The translations under genes and the position numbers were made by a program. 42,479 nucleotides of DNA from an uncultured Oscillospiraceae bacterium (GTDB lineage Bacteria; Bacillota; Clostridia; Oscillospirales; Oscillospiraceae): assembly GCA_947629245.1 (NCBI GenBank), contig CANRDC010000013.1, positions 1 through 42,479 on the forward strand. Reading direction: 5' to 3'. This document shows, piece by piece, positions 15,930-24,730 of the stretch (positions are counted from its first letter, which is position 1; each line of letters starts with the position of its first letter). The notes below the pieces were generated by a model that did not search any database, was not told the origin of the DNA, and was given only the letters and a program-made list of their open reading frames with translations.

Positions 15930-16793
15930 ATGGAAAAGGATATTTTAGCCCTTTTGAACGGGACGGACCGGCGCATGTCCAAGGGCCAGCGCCTGATCGC
16001 CCGATATATCACGGAAAACTACGACAAGGCCGCCTTCATGACGGCGGGGAAGCTGGGCCGGACGGTGGGCGTGAGCGAGTCCACGGTGGTCCGCTTCGCC
16101 ACGGAGCTGGGCTTTGACGGCTACCCCGGCATGCGCCGGGCCATGCAGGAGATGGTCCGCAGCCGCCTGACCAGCGTGCAGCGCATCGCCGTGGCCAAGG
16201 ATATGCTGGACGGCGCGGATGTGCTCAAGGCCGTCATGACCTCCGATATCGAGAACCTCCAGGCGTCTTTGGAGGCCCTGGACCGAACGGAGTTCGACCG
16301 GGCGGTGGAGGCCATCGGCGGGGCGGAGCACCTGTACATCGTGGGCATGCGCTCCTCCGCGTCTCTGGCCAGCTTCATGGGCTTTTACATGAACCTGCTG
16401 GTGGAGGACGTGCGCCTGATCCACAACACCACCGCCAACGAGGTCTATGAGCAGATCATGCACATCGGCCCCGGCGACGTGTACGTGGGCATCAGCTATC
16501 CCCGGTATTCCTCCGACTCTCTGAAGGCCATGGAATTCGCCAAGCGCCAGGGAGCCACGGTCATCGCCCTGACGGATAACGACAGCTCCCCCGCCGCGAG
16601 GCTGGCGGATATCCGGCTCTACGCCAAGAGCGACATGGTGTCGTTCCTGGATTCCCTGGTGGCGCCCATGAGCCTCATCAACGCACTGATCGTGGCGGTG
16701 GCCAACAAGCGGCGGGATTCCCTGGACGAGACGTTCGGGTATCTGGAAAAGCTCTGGAGCGAGTACGGCGTGTTCACCAGCGCCAATGGCTGA
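15930..16793 (+). CDS. MurR/RpiR family transcriptional regulator
   Basis: A 287-residue regulator with an N-terminal HTH_6 domain (about 1-77; AFMTAGKLGRTVGVSESTVVRFATELGFDGYPGMR) and a C-terminal SIS sugar-phosphate-binding domain (about 120-260; HLYIVGMRSSASLASFMGFYMN, VGISYPRYSSDSLKAMEFAKRQGATVIALTD). ATG 15930 is preferred because GGGAG at 15919-15923 is well placed; an upstream in-frame ATG would fall in the promoter. Family members sense phosphosugars or amino sugars. No sugar gene is adjacent: the next gene overlaps by eight bases and encodes a flavoprotein. The target may be its own promoter or a distant operon. Confidence 0.92.
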   Translation: MEKDILALLNGTDRRMSKGQRLIARYITENYDKAAFMTAGKLGRTVGVSESTVVRFATELGFDGYPGMRRAMQEMVRSRLTSVQRIAVAKDMLDGADVLKAVMTSDIENLQASLEALDRTEFDRAVEAIGGAEHLYIVGMRSSASLASFMGFYMNLLVEDVRLIHNTTANEVYEQIMHIGPGDVYVGISYPRYSSDSLKAMEFAKRQGATVIALTDNDSSPAARLADIRLYAKSDMVSFLDSLVAPMSLINALIVAVANKRRDSLDETFGYLEKLWSEYGVFTSANG

Positions 16794-18030
16794 GGCCGTG
16801 GTGATCGGCGGGGGAGCCGCCGGGATGATGGCCGCGCTCACGGCGGCGGAACAGGGCCTGTCCGTGGCGCTGCTGGAGCCCAACGAGAAGCTGGGGCGAA
16901 AGGTGCGCATCACCGGAAAGGGCCGGTGCAACGTGACCAATGACTGCGGCGTGAAAACCCTGCTGGAAAATGTTCCCACCAATCCGAAGTTCCTTTACAG
17001 CTCCGTCACGGCCTTCCCGCCGGCGGCGGCCATGGCATTTTTCGAGGGCCTGGGCGTGCCCTTGAAGATCGAACGCGGAGACCGGGTGTTTCCCGTGTCG
17101 GACGACGCCAACGATGTGGCGGACGCGCTGGTCCGGCGGCTGCGGGCGCTGGGCGTGCGCCATGTGCGGGACCGGGCGCTGGGGATAGCGGTAGACGGCG
17201 GAGGCTCGGTCCGGGCCGTGACCACCGACAGGGGCGAGATCCCCTGTCAGGGGGCGGTGCTCGCCACAGGCGGGCTTTCCTATCCCGCCACCGGCTCTAC
17301 CGGGGACGGCTACGCCATGGCGGCGGCGCTGGGGCACGATATCGTCCCAACGCGGGCGTCGCTGGTGCCGCTGGAGAGCCCCGCGCCGTACTGCGCGGAA
17401 CTGGCCGGATTCGCGCCCCGGAACGTGGACCTGACGGCGCTGGAGGACGGGAGGCCCATCTATGCGGAGCGGGGCGAGATGCTCTTCGCCCACTTCGGCG
17501 TCACAGGCCCGCTGGTCCTGTCCGCCAGCGCTCATATGCGCCGGTGGGGGGAGCGGACATACGCGCTCGCCATCGACTTCAAGCCCGCTTTGACGGCGGA
17601 GAAGCTGGACGAGCGCATGCTGCGGGACTTTGAAAAATACCGCAACCGGGATCTGTCGAACGCCCTGACAGACCTGCTGCCCAAAAGTCTGATCCCCGTG
17701 GTCCTGCGTCTGGCGGATATTCCGGCGCGGACGAAGGTCCACGACGTGACCCGCGCCCAGCGGCTGGCTCTGGGGGCGCTTTTGAAGGCGTTCCCCGTGC
17801 CGGTGAGCGGGCCTCGGCCCGTGGCGGAGGCGATCGTCACCGGCGGCGGGGTGGACGTGCGGCAGGTGGACCCCCGGACCATGAGGTCCAAGCTGGTGCG
17901 GGGGCTGTACTTCGCCGGCGAGATACTGGACGTGGACGCCTTTACGGGCGGATTCAATTTACAGATCGCGTGGGCTACCGGACGCTGCGCCGGACTGGCC
18001 CTGGGAAGGGATATGATCGGACATGACTGA
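16786..18030 (+). CDS. HI0933/BaiN-like NAD(P)/FAD-dependent oxidoreductase
   Basis: A 414-residue flavoprotein. The N-terminal dinucleotide-binding motif is VVIGGGAAGMMAA, followed by the family signature GRKVRITGKGRCNVTN. A central block reads LATGGLSYPATGSTGDGYAMA, and the C-terminal FAD-binding block includes VTGGGVDVRQVDP...LYFAGEILDVDAFTGGFNLQIAWATG. All are typical of the HI0933 family. A related enzyme, BaiN, acts in bile acid conversion, but most members have unknown substrates. This position next to cmk and ispH is the conserved Clostridia housekeeping context, so a bile acid role should not be assumed. It overlaps cmk by eight bases. Confidence 0.92.
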   Translation: MAEAVVIGGGAAGMMAALTAAEQGLSVALLEPNEKLGRKVRITGKGRCNVTNDCGVKTLLENVPTNPKFLYSSVTAFPPAAAMAFFEGLGVPLKIERGDRVFPVSDDANDVADALVRRLRALGVRHVRDRALGIAVDGGGSVRAVTTDRGEIPCQGAVLATGGLSYPATGSTGDGYAMAAALGHDIVPTRASLVPLESPAPYCAELAGFAPRNVDLTALEDGRPIYAERGEMLFAHFGVTGPLVLSASAHMRRWGERTYALAIDFKPALTAEKLDERMLRDFEKYRNRDLSNALTDLLPKSLIPVVLRLADIPARTKVHDVTRAQRLALGALLKAFPVPVSGPRPVAEAIVTGGGVDVRQVDPRTMRSKLVRGLYFAGEILDVDAFTGGFNLQIAWATGRCAGLALGRDMIGHD

Positions 18031-18709
18031 AAAACACCGTGCCGTCGCCATCGACGGCCCCTCCGGAGCGGGGAAGAGCACCATCGCCAAGGCGGTGGCC
18101 GCCCGCTGCGGCTTCATCTATGTGGACACCGGCGCCATCTACCGGACGGTGGGCCTGGCGGTCCGCCGGGCGGACGCGGACCCTCATGATGGGGCGGCTG
18201 TGGCGGCGCTGCTGCCGGGACTGGACATACGCTTCGACTACGGCCCCGACGGGACCCAGCGGATGCGTCTGAACGGGGAGGACGTGTCGGAGGCCATCCG
18301 CACGCCGGAGGGGTCCATGTACGCATCCGCCGTGGCGGCGCTGCCTGTGGTGCGGGCGTTCCTGCTGGACATGCAGCGGGACATGGCATCCAGCCACAGC
18401 GTGGTCATGGACGGCCGGGACATCGGCACGGTGGTGCTGCCGGACGCGGGACTGAAGATCTTTCTGACCGCCGGTCTGGAGGCGCGGGCAAAGCGGCGGC
18501 TGCTGGAGCTCAACGCCAAGGGAGACCCCAGCACCTTTGAGGACGTTCTGGCCGACATGGCCCGTCGGGACGAGCAGGACGCCAGCCGCGCCGCCGCGCC
18601 CCTGAAGGCGGCGGAGGACGCCGTGCTGGTGGATACGTCCGACATGACGCTGGAAGAGAGCATCGACCATGTGTGCGCGCTGGTGAAGGCGCGGTTCGGG
18701 ATAGGATGA
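18023..18709 (+). CDS. cmk: Cytidylate kinase
   Basis: Phosphorylates CMP and dCMP to the diphosphates. It has 228 residues. The P-loop is GPSGAGKST (12-20), followed by the CMP-binding YVDTGAIYRTVGL, the MDGRDIGTVVLPDAGLKIFLTA block, and the lid region ARAKRRLLEL...RRDEQDASRAAAPLK. Its stop overlaps the ATG of ispH-rpsA (ATGA at 18706-18709). The order cmk-(plsC)-ispH-rpsA is widespread in Clostridia; here no plsC gene lies between. Confidence 0.96.
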   Translation: MTEKHRAVAIDGPSGAGKSTIAKAVAARCGFIYVDTGAIYRTVGLAVRRADADPHDGAAVAALLPGLDIRFDYGPDGTQRMRLNGEDVSEAIRTPEGSMYASAVAALPVVRAFLLDMQRDMASSHSVVMDGRDIGTVVLPDAGLKIFLTAGLEARAKRRLLELNAKGDPSTFEDVLADMARRDEQDASRAAAPLKAAEDAVLVDTSDMTLEESIDHVCALVKARFGIG

Positions 18710-20889
18710 ACATATGCGTGGCGGAAAGCGCCGGATTCTGCTTCGGCGTGGACCGGGCGGTGAGCATGACGGAAAAGGCGCTGGCCGGGGAGGGCCGCTG
18801 CTGGAGCCTGGGGGAGCTGATCCACAACCGGGACGTGGTGGAGCGGTTCCGGGCCATGGGCCTGCGCGTGGCCGGGACGGCGGAGGAGGTGCCGGAGGGC
18901 GCCTGCGTGATCGTCCGGTCCCACGGCATATCCCGTGGGGAGTGGGAGACGCTGCAGGCCAGAGGCTGCCGGATCGTGGACGCCACCTGCCCCAAGGTGT
19001 CCCGCATCCACAAGATCGTGGAGCGGGCCGGGGAAGAGGGAAGACAGGTCGTGGTATTCGGCGAGCCCGCCCACCCGGAGGTGCAGGGCGTCTGCGGCTG
19101 GTGCCGGGGCGCGGCGGTGGTCCGGGATATGGAGGACTTTGCCCGTTGGGCGGCGGAAAACCGCGTGGAAGCGGACGCGCCCCTCACCGTGGTGTTTCAG
19201 ACAACTTCCAACAAGGAAATTAGTGAACAAACTATTAATTTAGTAAAAAAACTGTATACAAACGCCCAGTTATTTGATACAATATGCGATGCTACGAGTA
19301 TTAGGCAAAATGAGGCCAGAAGGCTTTCCGCGTCGTGCGACGCAATGGTGGTCGCGGGCGGACGGCACAGCGCCAACAGCATCCACCTGGCGGAGATCTG
19401 CCGGGAGTGCTGCGAGCGGGTGCTGTTCGTGGAGAACGCGGACGAGCTGGATGTACAAGCCCTCGCCGGGTGCTTGACCGTCGGCGTGACCGCCGGGGCC
19501 TCGACGCCCTCGTGGATAATTAAGGAGGTAGTAAACAAAATGAACGAGCCTGAGATCCTGAAAGAAGAACCCGTGGTGGAGGAGGCCCCTGTGGAAGAGA
19601 CGGCCCCCGCGGCGGAGGAAGCCCCCGTAGCGGAGGAAGCATCCGCGGCGGAGGAAACGCCCGCAGCGGAAGAGGCTCCGGCCGAGAGCGCGGAGAAGTC
19701 CTTCGATCAGATGCTGGAGGATTCCATCCGTACCATCCACAACGGCGATACCGTCACCGGCACGGTGGCGGCCATCGGCTCCACCGAGATCACCGTCGAT
19801 CTGCCCACCAAGCACTCCGGATACATATCCGTATCCGAGTTCACCAACGACAAACCCGGTGTGGATATCAACGATCTGGTGAAGGTCGGCGACGAGATCC
19901 AGGCTTCCGTTGTGCGCGTCAACGACATGGAGGGCACCGTGCAGCTTTCCAAGCGTCGTCTGGACGCGGCCAAGAGCTGGACCGACGTGGAGGCGTCCTA
20001 TGAGGACGGCACCGTCCTGGAGGGGAAGGTCACCGAGGAGAACAAGGGCGGCGTGGTCATCAACCTGAAGGGCATCCGCGTGTTCATTCCCGCCTCGCAG
20101 ACCGGCCTTGGCCGGGAGGAACCCATGAGCGAGCTGGTGGGCAAGACGGTCCGCTTCCGCATCACCGAGGTCAACCGCGCCCGCAAGCGCGTGGTGGGCT
20201 CCATCCGCAGCGTCACCGCCCGTGAGCGCAAGGAGAAGGCCGAGAAGGTCTGGGCCGAGATCGAAAACGGCAAGGTCTATCAGGGCGTCGTCAAGAGCAT
20301 GACCTCCTACGGCGCTTTTGTGGACATCGGCGGCGTGGACGGCATGGTCCATGTGTCCGAGATCAGCTGGGACCGCATCCGTAAGCCCGAGGACGTGCTG
20401 AGCGTGGGCCAGGAGGTAGAGGTCCATGTCATCAGCTTCGACCCCGAGAAGCGGAAGATCTCCCTGGGCTACCGCAAGGCGGAGGACAATCCCTGGACGA
20501 AGTTCATCGCCACCTATCAGGTGGGCGACGTGGCTCCCGTCAAGGTGGTGAAGCTGATGCCCTTCGGCGCTTTTGCCGAGGTCCTGCCCGGCGTGGACGG
20601 CCTGATCCACATCTCCCAGATCGCCAACCGGCGCATTGGGAAGCCCGACGAGGTCCTGTCCGTAGGCCAGGAGGTGGACGCCAAGATCACCGCCATCGAC
20701 GAGGAGAAGCAGAAGATCTCCCTGAGCATCCGCGCCCTCATCGAGCCGGAACCGGCTCCCGCCCGCCGCAGCGCTCCCCAGGAGCCTGAGGACGAAGGAC
20801 CGGAGGACGACGCGCTGGTCTATGAGGTCTCCGCCACCGGCGAGGCCACCGGCGTCGCCCCCGAAGCCGACGAGCCCGCCGAGGAATGA
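18706..20889 (+). CDS. ispH: IspH - 30S ribosomal protein S1 fusion
   Basis: Bifunctional 727-residue protein. Residues 1-278 are 4-hydroxy-3-methylbut-2-enyl diphosphate reductase, the last step of the MEP isoprenoid pathway. The three cysteine ligands of the [4Fe-4S] cluster are C12, C95 and C194, matching 12, 96 and 197 in E. coli. After an acidic Ala/Pro/Glu linker (about 279-335), four S1 RNA-binding domains follow, like a short ribosomal protein S1. ATG 18706 overlaps the cmk stop; an earlier in-frame start lies inside cmk. Such fusions are known in Clostridia. The junction keeps a perfect ribosome site and ATG, so free S1 may also be made. An AT-rich patch at about 19200-19310 breaks the GC-rich codon use. 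Confidence 0.95.
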   Translation: MNICVAESAGFCFGVDRAVSMTEKALAGEGRCWSLGELIHNRDVVERFRAMGLRVAGTAEEVPEGACVIVRSHGISRGEWETLQARGCRIVDATCPKVSRIHKIVERAGEEGRQVVVFGEPAHPEVQGVCGWCRGAAVVRDMEDFARWAAENRVEADAPLTVVFQTTSNKEISEQTINLVKKLYTNAQLFDTICDATSIRQNEARRLSASCDAMVVAGGRHSANSIHLAEICRECCERVLFVENADELDVQALAGCLTVGVTAGASTPSWIIKEVVNKMNEPEILKEEPVVEEAPVEETAPAAEEAPVAEEASAAEETPAAEEAPAESAEKSFDQMLEDSIRTIHNGDTVTGTVAAIGSTEITVDLPTKHSGYISVSEFTNDKPGVDINDLVKVGDEIQASVVRVNDMEGTVQLSKRRLDAAKSWTDVEASYEDGTVLEGKVTEENKGGVVINLKGIRVFIPASQTGLGREEPMSELVGKTVRFRITEVNRARKRVVGSIRSVTARERKEKAEKVWAEIENGKVYQGVVKSMTSYGAFVDIGGVDGMVHVSEISWDRIRKPEDVLSVGQEVEVHVISFDPEKRKISLGYRKAEDNPWTKFIATYQVGDVAPVKVVKLMPFGAFAEVLPGVDGLIHISQIANRRIGKPDEVLSVGQEVDAKITAIDEEKQKISLSIRALIEPEPAPARRSAPQEPEDEGPEDDALVYEVSATGEATGVAPEADEPAEE
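19522..19542 (+). promoter_or_regulatory. rpsA: Internal Shine-Dalgarno and ATG at the IspH/S1 junction
   Basis: AAGGAGGT at 19522-19529 is a full anti-SD match and sits before ATG 19540-19542, which is in frame and encodes M279. The separating bases are A-rich. Starting here would give a free S1 protein of 449 residues with the acidic linker and all four S1 domains. The site is stronger than that of most genes in the window, and nothing in the protein sequence itself requires it. Confidence 0.7.
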
Positions 20890-20909
20890 GCTGAAAACTA
20901 AAACCATAC

Positions 20910-20943
20910 AAACGGCCTGATCGCGTAAGATCAGGCCGTTTTT
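20910..20943 (+). terminator. Intrinsic terminator after ispH-rpsA
   Basis: AACGGCCTGATC (20910-20921) pairs perfectly with GATCAGGCCGTT (20928-20939) around GCGTAA and runs into six Ts. It is a strong stop for the cmk-ispH-rpsA transcript. Confidence 0.92.
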
Positions 20944-21002
20944 GGACTTAGCTGGATAGCGGCGGGAAGCTGTTTTCAAAGTCCGGAAGAGGAGGGAGAG
21001 AT

Positions 21003-22598
21003 ATGTGTTATATCCATCTGGCCGAACAGCGGCCCGCGATCCGTCTGCAAATCGATCGCGAATGCGTGCCGCTGGAAGAGAAGGATGGTCTATGCCGATA
21101 CCGGGATGTGGAGATCAGACTGGAGCGGAGCGGATCGGAGATGAGCGTGTACCTGACGGCGGACAAAACGCCGGTCAGCCGCCTGTATCTCTCCTGGCGG
21201 TGGGACGCGCCGGAGGGTGTGCGCGTATGCGGCGACGCATGGGAGAGAGGCTACGGCGATCTGGAGTGGCGGGGGATCGCGCCGGACAGGGTCATGCCCT
21301 GGTATGTTTTGATTTCCGACCGGGAGGGTACGAACGCGTACGGCGTGAGGACCGGCCCCGCGGCCATGTGTTCCTGGAGGCTTGACAGGCATACCATCCA
21401 GCTGTGCCTGGACGTGCGCTGCGGTACGGAGCCTGTTCTTCTGGCCGGGCGCAGGGTGCCGGTGGCGGTGGTCGTCTCGCGGGAGGGGCGCCGGGACGAG
21501 TCCGCCTTTGCCGCCGCGTGCGCGTTTTGCCGCTGTATGTGCCGGAGGCCGATGCTTCCGCGAGGCCCCGTATACGGCGGCAACAACTGGTATTACGCAT
21601 ACGGGAACAGCTCCCAGCGGCAGATCATGAAGGACGCCGTGCTGCTGGCGGAGCTGTCGGAAGGAAACGCGGTCCGGCCCTATCTGGTGGTGGACGACGG
21701 CTGGCAGCAGGGCAAGGCGGGAGCGTACAACGGCGGCCCCTGGCACAGGGGAAACGAGAAATTCCCGGATATGGCGCGGCTTGCTCGGGATATCAAAGCG
21801 CTGGGCCCGCGTCCGGGCATATGGTTCCGACCGCTGGTGACCGCCGGGCGCTTTCCCGATGAATGCCGCCTGACTCGTTCGGACAGGCCCGAAGCCTGCG
21901 TCCTTGACCCAAGCCATCCGCTCGTATTGGAGGAAGTGGAAAATACGGTCCGCTCGCTGCGAGACTGGGGCTATGAGCTTATCAAGCACGACTTTACCAG
22001 CTATGACGTCTTTGGCCGCTGGGGCTTTGAGATGGGAGAGGAGCTGTCAGCCGGCGGACGGCGTTTTTATGACCGGGGCAGAACGACGGCGGAGATCGTC
22101 GCCGGGCTCTATCGGGCGATCCGGCGCGGCGCCGGGGAGGATACCGTTATCATAGGCTGCAACACCGTCTCGCACCTGGCCGCGGGGATATTTGAGATCC
22201 AGCGCACCGGCGACGATACCAGCGGCGTGGATTGGGAGCGCACGAGAAAAATGGGCGTGAACACGCTGGCCTTTCGGATGCTGCAGAATCAGGCGTTTTA
22301 TGCCTGCGACGCCGATTGCGTAGGGATCACGGACGAGATCGATTGGAAGTTGAACCGGGAGTGGCTGCGGATGCTGGCGGTGAGCGGCACGCCGCTGTTC
22401 GTGTCGGTCGACCCTGATACGGTCACGGAGGAGCAGAAGCGGTACATCCGGCGAGCGTTCAAAACAGCCATAGTGACCGACCGACAGGCCGAGCCTCTCA
22501 ATTGGATGCAGACCACCTGCCCGGATGTGTGGAGAACGCAGTACGGCGACATGCGTTTTGACCTGAGCGGCTTTGCGCCGTTTTGCGGCGGACACTGA
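21003..22598 (+). CDS. Clan GH-D glycoside hydrolase, alpha-galactosidase-like
   Basis: A 531-residue protein with a beta-sandwich-like N-terminal part (about 1-185) and a GH27/GH36-type barrel. Family landmarks are VVDDGWQ (about 228-234), the predicted nucleophile D330 in LIKHDFTSYD, and acidic residues D404/D405 in RTGDDTSGVDW as the likely acid/base. It lacks a signal peptide, so it should be cytosolic. GGAGGGAG just before the ATG is the ribosome site. It is flanked by two strong terminators and has no transporter or sugar genes beside it, so it is a single-gene unit. At 531 residues it falls between GH27 (about 400) and typical GH36 (about 720). Alpha-galactosidase is a guess; other GH-D activities are possible. 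Confidence 0.78.
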   Translation: MCYIHLAEQRPAIRLQIDRECVPLEEKDGLCRYRDVEIRLERSGSEMSVYLTADKTPVSRLYLSWRWDAPEGVRVCGDAWERGYGDLEWRGIAPDRVMPWYVLISDREGTNAYGVRTGPAAMCSWRLDRHTIQLCLDVRCGTEPVLLAGRRVPVAVVVSREGRRDESAFAAACAFCRCMCRRPMLPRGPVYGGNNWYYAYGNSSQRQIMKDAVLLAELSEGNAVRPYLVVDDGWQQGKAGAYNGGPWHRGNEKFPDMARLARDIKALGPRPGIWFRPLVTAGRFPDECRLTRSDRPEACVLDPSHPLVLEEVENTVRSLRDWGYELIKHDFTSYDVFGRWGFEMGEELSAGGRRFYDRGRTTAEIVAGLYRAIRRGAGEDTVIIGCNTVSHLAAGIFEIQRTGDDTSGVDWERTRKMGVNTLAFRMLQNQAFYACDADCVGITDEIDWKLNREWLRMLAVSGTPLFVSVDPDTVTEEQKRYIRRAFKTAIVTDRQAEPLNWMQTTCPDVWRTQYGDMRFDLSGFAPFCGGH

Positions 22599-22629
22599 AA
22601 AAGCGAGCGGCAGCCGCCGCTCGCTTTTT
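22598..22629. terminator. Bidirectional terminator between GH-D gene and recG
   Basis: AAAAAGCGAGCGGC (22598-22611) pairs perfectly over 14 bases with GCCGCTCGCTTTTT (22616-22629) around AGCC. The A- and T-runs at the ends let it work for both convergent genes. Confidence 0.93.
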
Positions 22630-22637
22630 CCATATTC

Positions 22638-24695
22638 TCAGTTGAAGGTATCCGCGTGCAGGTCAAACAGGGCCAGGATGCGCTCCTTTAACGGCCGGTT
22701 TTCGGGCTTTTCCAGGGCAGGGTCCTGGGCCAAAAGCGCCTGAGCCTGCTGCTGGGCGGATTTCAGCACTCGCATGTCGCCGGAAAGGTCCGCCACATGC
22801 ATCTCCGGCAATCCGTGCTGCCGGGAGCCGAAAAAGTCTCCGGGACCCCGCAGCCGCAGGTCCTCCTCCGATATCTTGAAGCCGTCGTTGGTCCTGGTCA
22901 TGATGCCAAGTCTGGCCTTCACATCGGGCGTGTCCGCCTCGGAGAACAGCACGCAGTAGCTCTTATGCTGTCCGCGCCCCACCCGGCCCCGGAGCTGGTG
23001 GAGCTGGCTGAGGCCGAACCGGTCCGCATTCTCCACGATCATCAGCGCCGCGTTGGGGATGTCCACGCCCACCTCGATGACCGTGGTGGAGACCAGGATG
23101 TCATACTCTCCCCCGGCGAAGGCGGCCATCACCGCGTCCTTGGCCTTGGCCTTCATCTTTCCGTGGACGCAGGCCACCCGCAGGTCAGGGAACACGTCCT
23201 TTTGCAGCGTTTTGGCGTACGCCTCCGCGCTCTTCATGGCAGCGGGGAGCTCCTCGTTCTCCTCCACCATGGGGCAGACGATGAACGCCTGCCGTCCCTC
23301 GGCCACCAGACGGCGCACGAACCGCCAGATACGCTCCCGCATATCCTCGCCCACGGCGAAGGTGTCCACCTTCTGCCGACCGGGAGGCAGCTCGTCCAGC
23401 ACGGAGATGTCCAGATCCCCGTAGATGATCAGCGCCAGGGTCCGGGGGATAGGGGTGGCGGACATGACCAGCACGTGGGGCCGGACCCCCTTGCCTGCCA
23501 GGGCGCTGCGCTGGTCTACGCCGAACCGGTGCTGCTCGTCCGTGATGACGAGGCCCAGGTCACGAAAGGCCACGCCCGCGCTTATAAGCGCGTGGGTGCC
23601 CACGGCCACCTGGGCGAGGCCCGCCTGCAAGAGCTCGTTCACGTTCCGTTTCTCCGCCGCCTTCATGGAGCCGGTCAGCTTCACCACATGGATGCCGTGG
23701 GGCTCCAGAAGGCTGGAAAGGTTGGCATAATGCTGGTCCGCCAAAATTTCCGTGGGGGCCATGAAGGCAGCCTGGAGGCCGTTTCTCGCGCATTGCCACA
23801 GCAGGGCCGCGGCCACCAGGGTCTTGCCGCTGCCCACGTCCCCCTGCAGAAGCCGGTTCATGGGGGAGCCGGAGGCCATGTCGGCCATGGCTTCTCCTAC
23901 GGCCCGGACCTGGGCGTCCGTGGGCCGGTAGGGGAGGCGGCTCCAAAATTCCTCCAGGGGGTAGACGGTCAGCTTCCGGCCCTCACCGGCGGCCCGCTTT
24001 TGCCGCATCATGCCCATGGCGGCGGCCAGCACGAACAGCTCCTCGAACACCAGCCGCCGCCGGGCCTGCTCCAGGGCCTGCTCATCCCGAGGGAAGTGGA
24101 TGTTCTCATAGGCATACCGGGCCTGGGCCAGCCGCATCCGCTCCCGGACGGCGGGCGGCAGCGCGTCCGGGGCCTGTTCGCCGCAGGACGCCAGGGCTTG
24201 GGCCACCGTGCCCATGAGGAATTTCTGGGAGATGCCCGCCGTCAGCCGGTAGATGGGCATGATGCGGCCCGTGACCGTGCCCTGCCGGTCCTCCCGCTCA
24301 AAGACGGGATTGGCCATGGTCCGGCGGCGGCCCATGGCGCTGACGCGGCCGTAAAAGATATACGTCTGGCCGGTCTGGAACTGGCTTTTCAGGTAGGTCT
24401 GGTTGAACCATGTGATATCCAGGGTGCCGGTCTCGTCCACGGCCCGGAGCTTCAAAAGCTCCATGCCCCGGCGGACGAAGCTGGCGACGGGGGGCGCGGC
24501 CGCCATGGCCTTGACGCACACCGGCGTCTCCAGCGGCGCCTCCGCCACGGCGTAGAACTGCCGCCGGTCCTCATAGGCCCTGGGGAAGTAGCCCATCATG
24601 TCCGCCAGGGTGCGCACGCCCAGCTTTTCCAGCGCCTTGGCACGGGCCTCGCCCACGCCCTTCAAATATCGAATGTTGTCATTCAAGTCAGCCAT
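22638..24695 (-). CDS. recG: ATP-dependent DNA helicase RecG
   Basis: Helicase that remodels stalled replication forks and branched recombination intermediates. It has 685 residues, a normal length. The N-terminal wedge region includes YLKGVGEARAKALEKLGVRTLADMMGYFPRAYEDRR. Helicase motifs are Walker A GDVGSGKT, motif Ia FMAPTEILADQH, motif II DEQHRFG, motif III MSATPIPRTL and motif VI QLRGRVGRGQHKSYC. The C-terminus carries LRGPGDFFGSRQHGLPEMHVADL. There is no ribosome site before the ATG; a promoter sits so close that a leaderless transcript is predicted. It is convergent with the GH-D gene and divergent from pepF. Confidence 0.97.
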   Translation of the reverse strand: MADLNDNIRYLKGVGEARAKALEKLGVRTLADMMGYFPRAYEDRRQFYAVAEAPLETPVCVKAMAAAPPVASFVRRGMELLKLRAVDETGTLDITWFNQTYLKSQFQTGQTYIFYGRVSAMGRRRTMANPVFEREDRQGTVTGRIMPIYRLTAGISQKFLMGTVAQALASCGEQAPDALPPAVRERMRLAQARYAYENIHFPRDEQALEQARRRLVFEELFVLAAAMGMMRQKRAAGEGRKLTVYPLEEFWSRLPYRPTDAQVRAVGEAMADMASGSPMNRLLQGDVGSGKTLVAAALLWQCARNGLQAAFMAPTEILADQHYANLSSLLEPHGIHVVKLTGSMKAAEKRNVNELLQAGLAQVAVGTHALISAGVAFRDLGLVITDEQHRFGVDQRSALAGKGVRPHVLVMSATPIPRTLALIIYGDLDISVLDELPPGRQKVDTFAVGEDMRERIWRFVRRLVAEGRQAFIVCPMVEENEELPAAMKSAEAYAKTLQKDVFPDLRVACVHGKMKAKAKDAVMAAFAGGEYDILVSTTVIEVGVDIPNAALMIVENADRFGLSQLHQLRGRVGRGQHKSYCVLFSEADTPDVKARLGIMTRTNDGFKISEEDLRLRGPGDFFGSRQHGLPEMHVADLSGDMRVLKSAQQQAQALLAQDPALEKPENRPLKERILALFDLHADTFN

Positions 24696-24701
24696 GGTCC
24701 G

Positions 24702-24730
24702 ATTTTAGCACGGCGCGGACAAAAATACAA
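24702..24730 (-). promoter_or_regulatory. recG promoter, predicted leaderless start
   Basis: On the minus strand TTGTAT (24730-24725) and TAAAAT (24707-24702) are spaced by 17 bases, with a TGC extension before the -10. Only six bases separate the -10 box from the recG ATG, so transcription should begin at or next to the A of ATG. No Shine-Dalgarno is present, in agreement. Confidence 0.65.
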
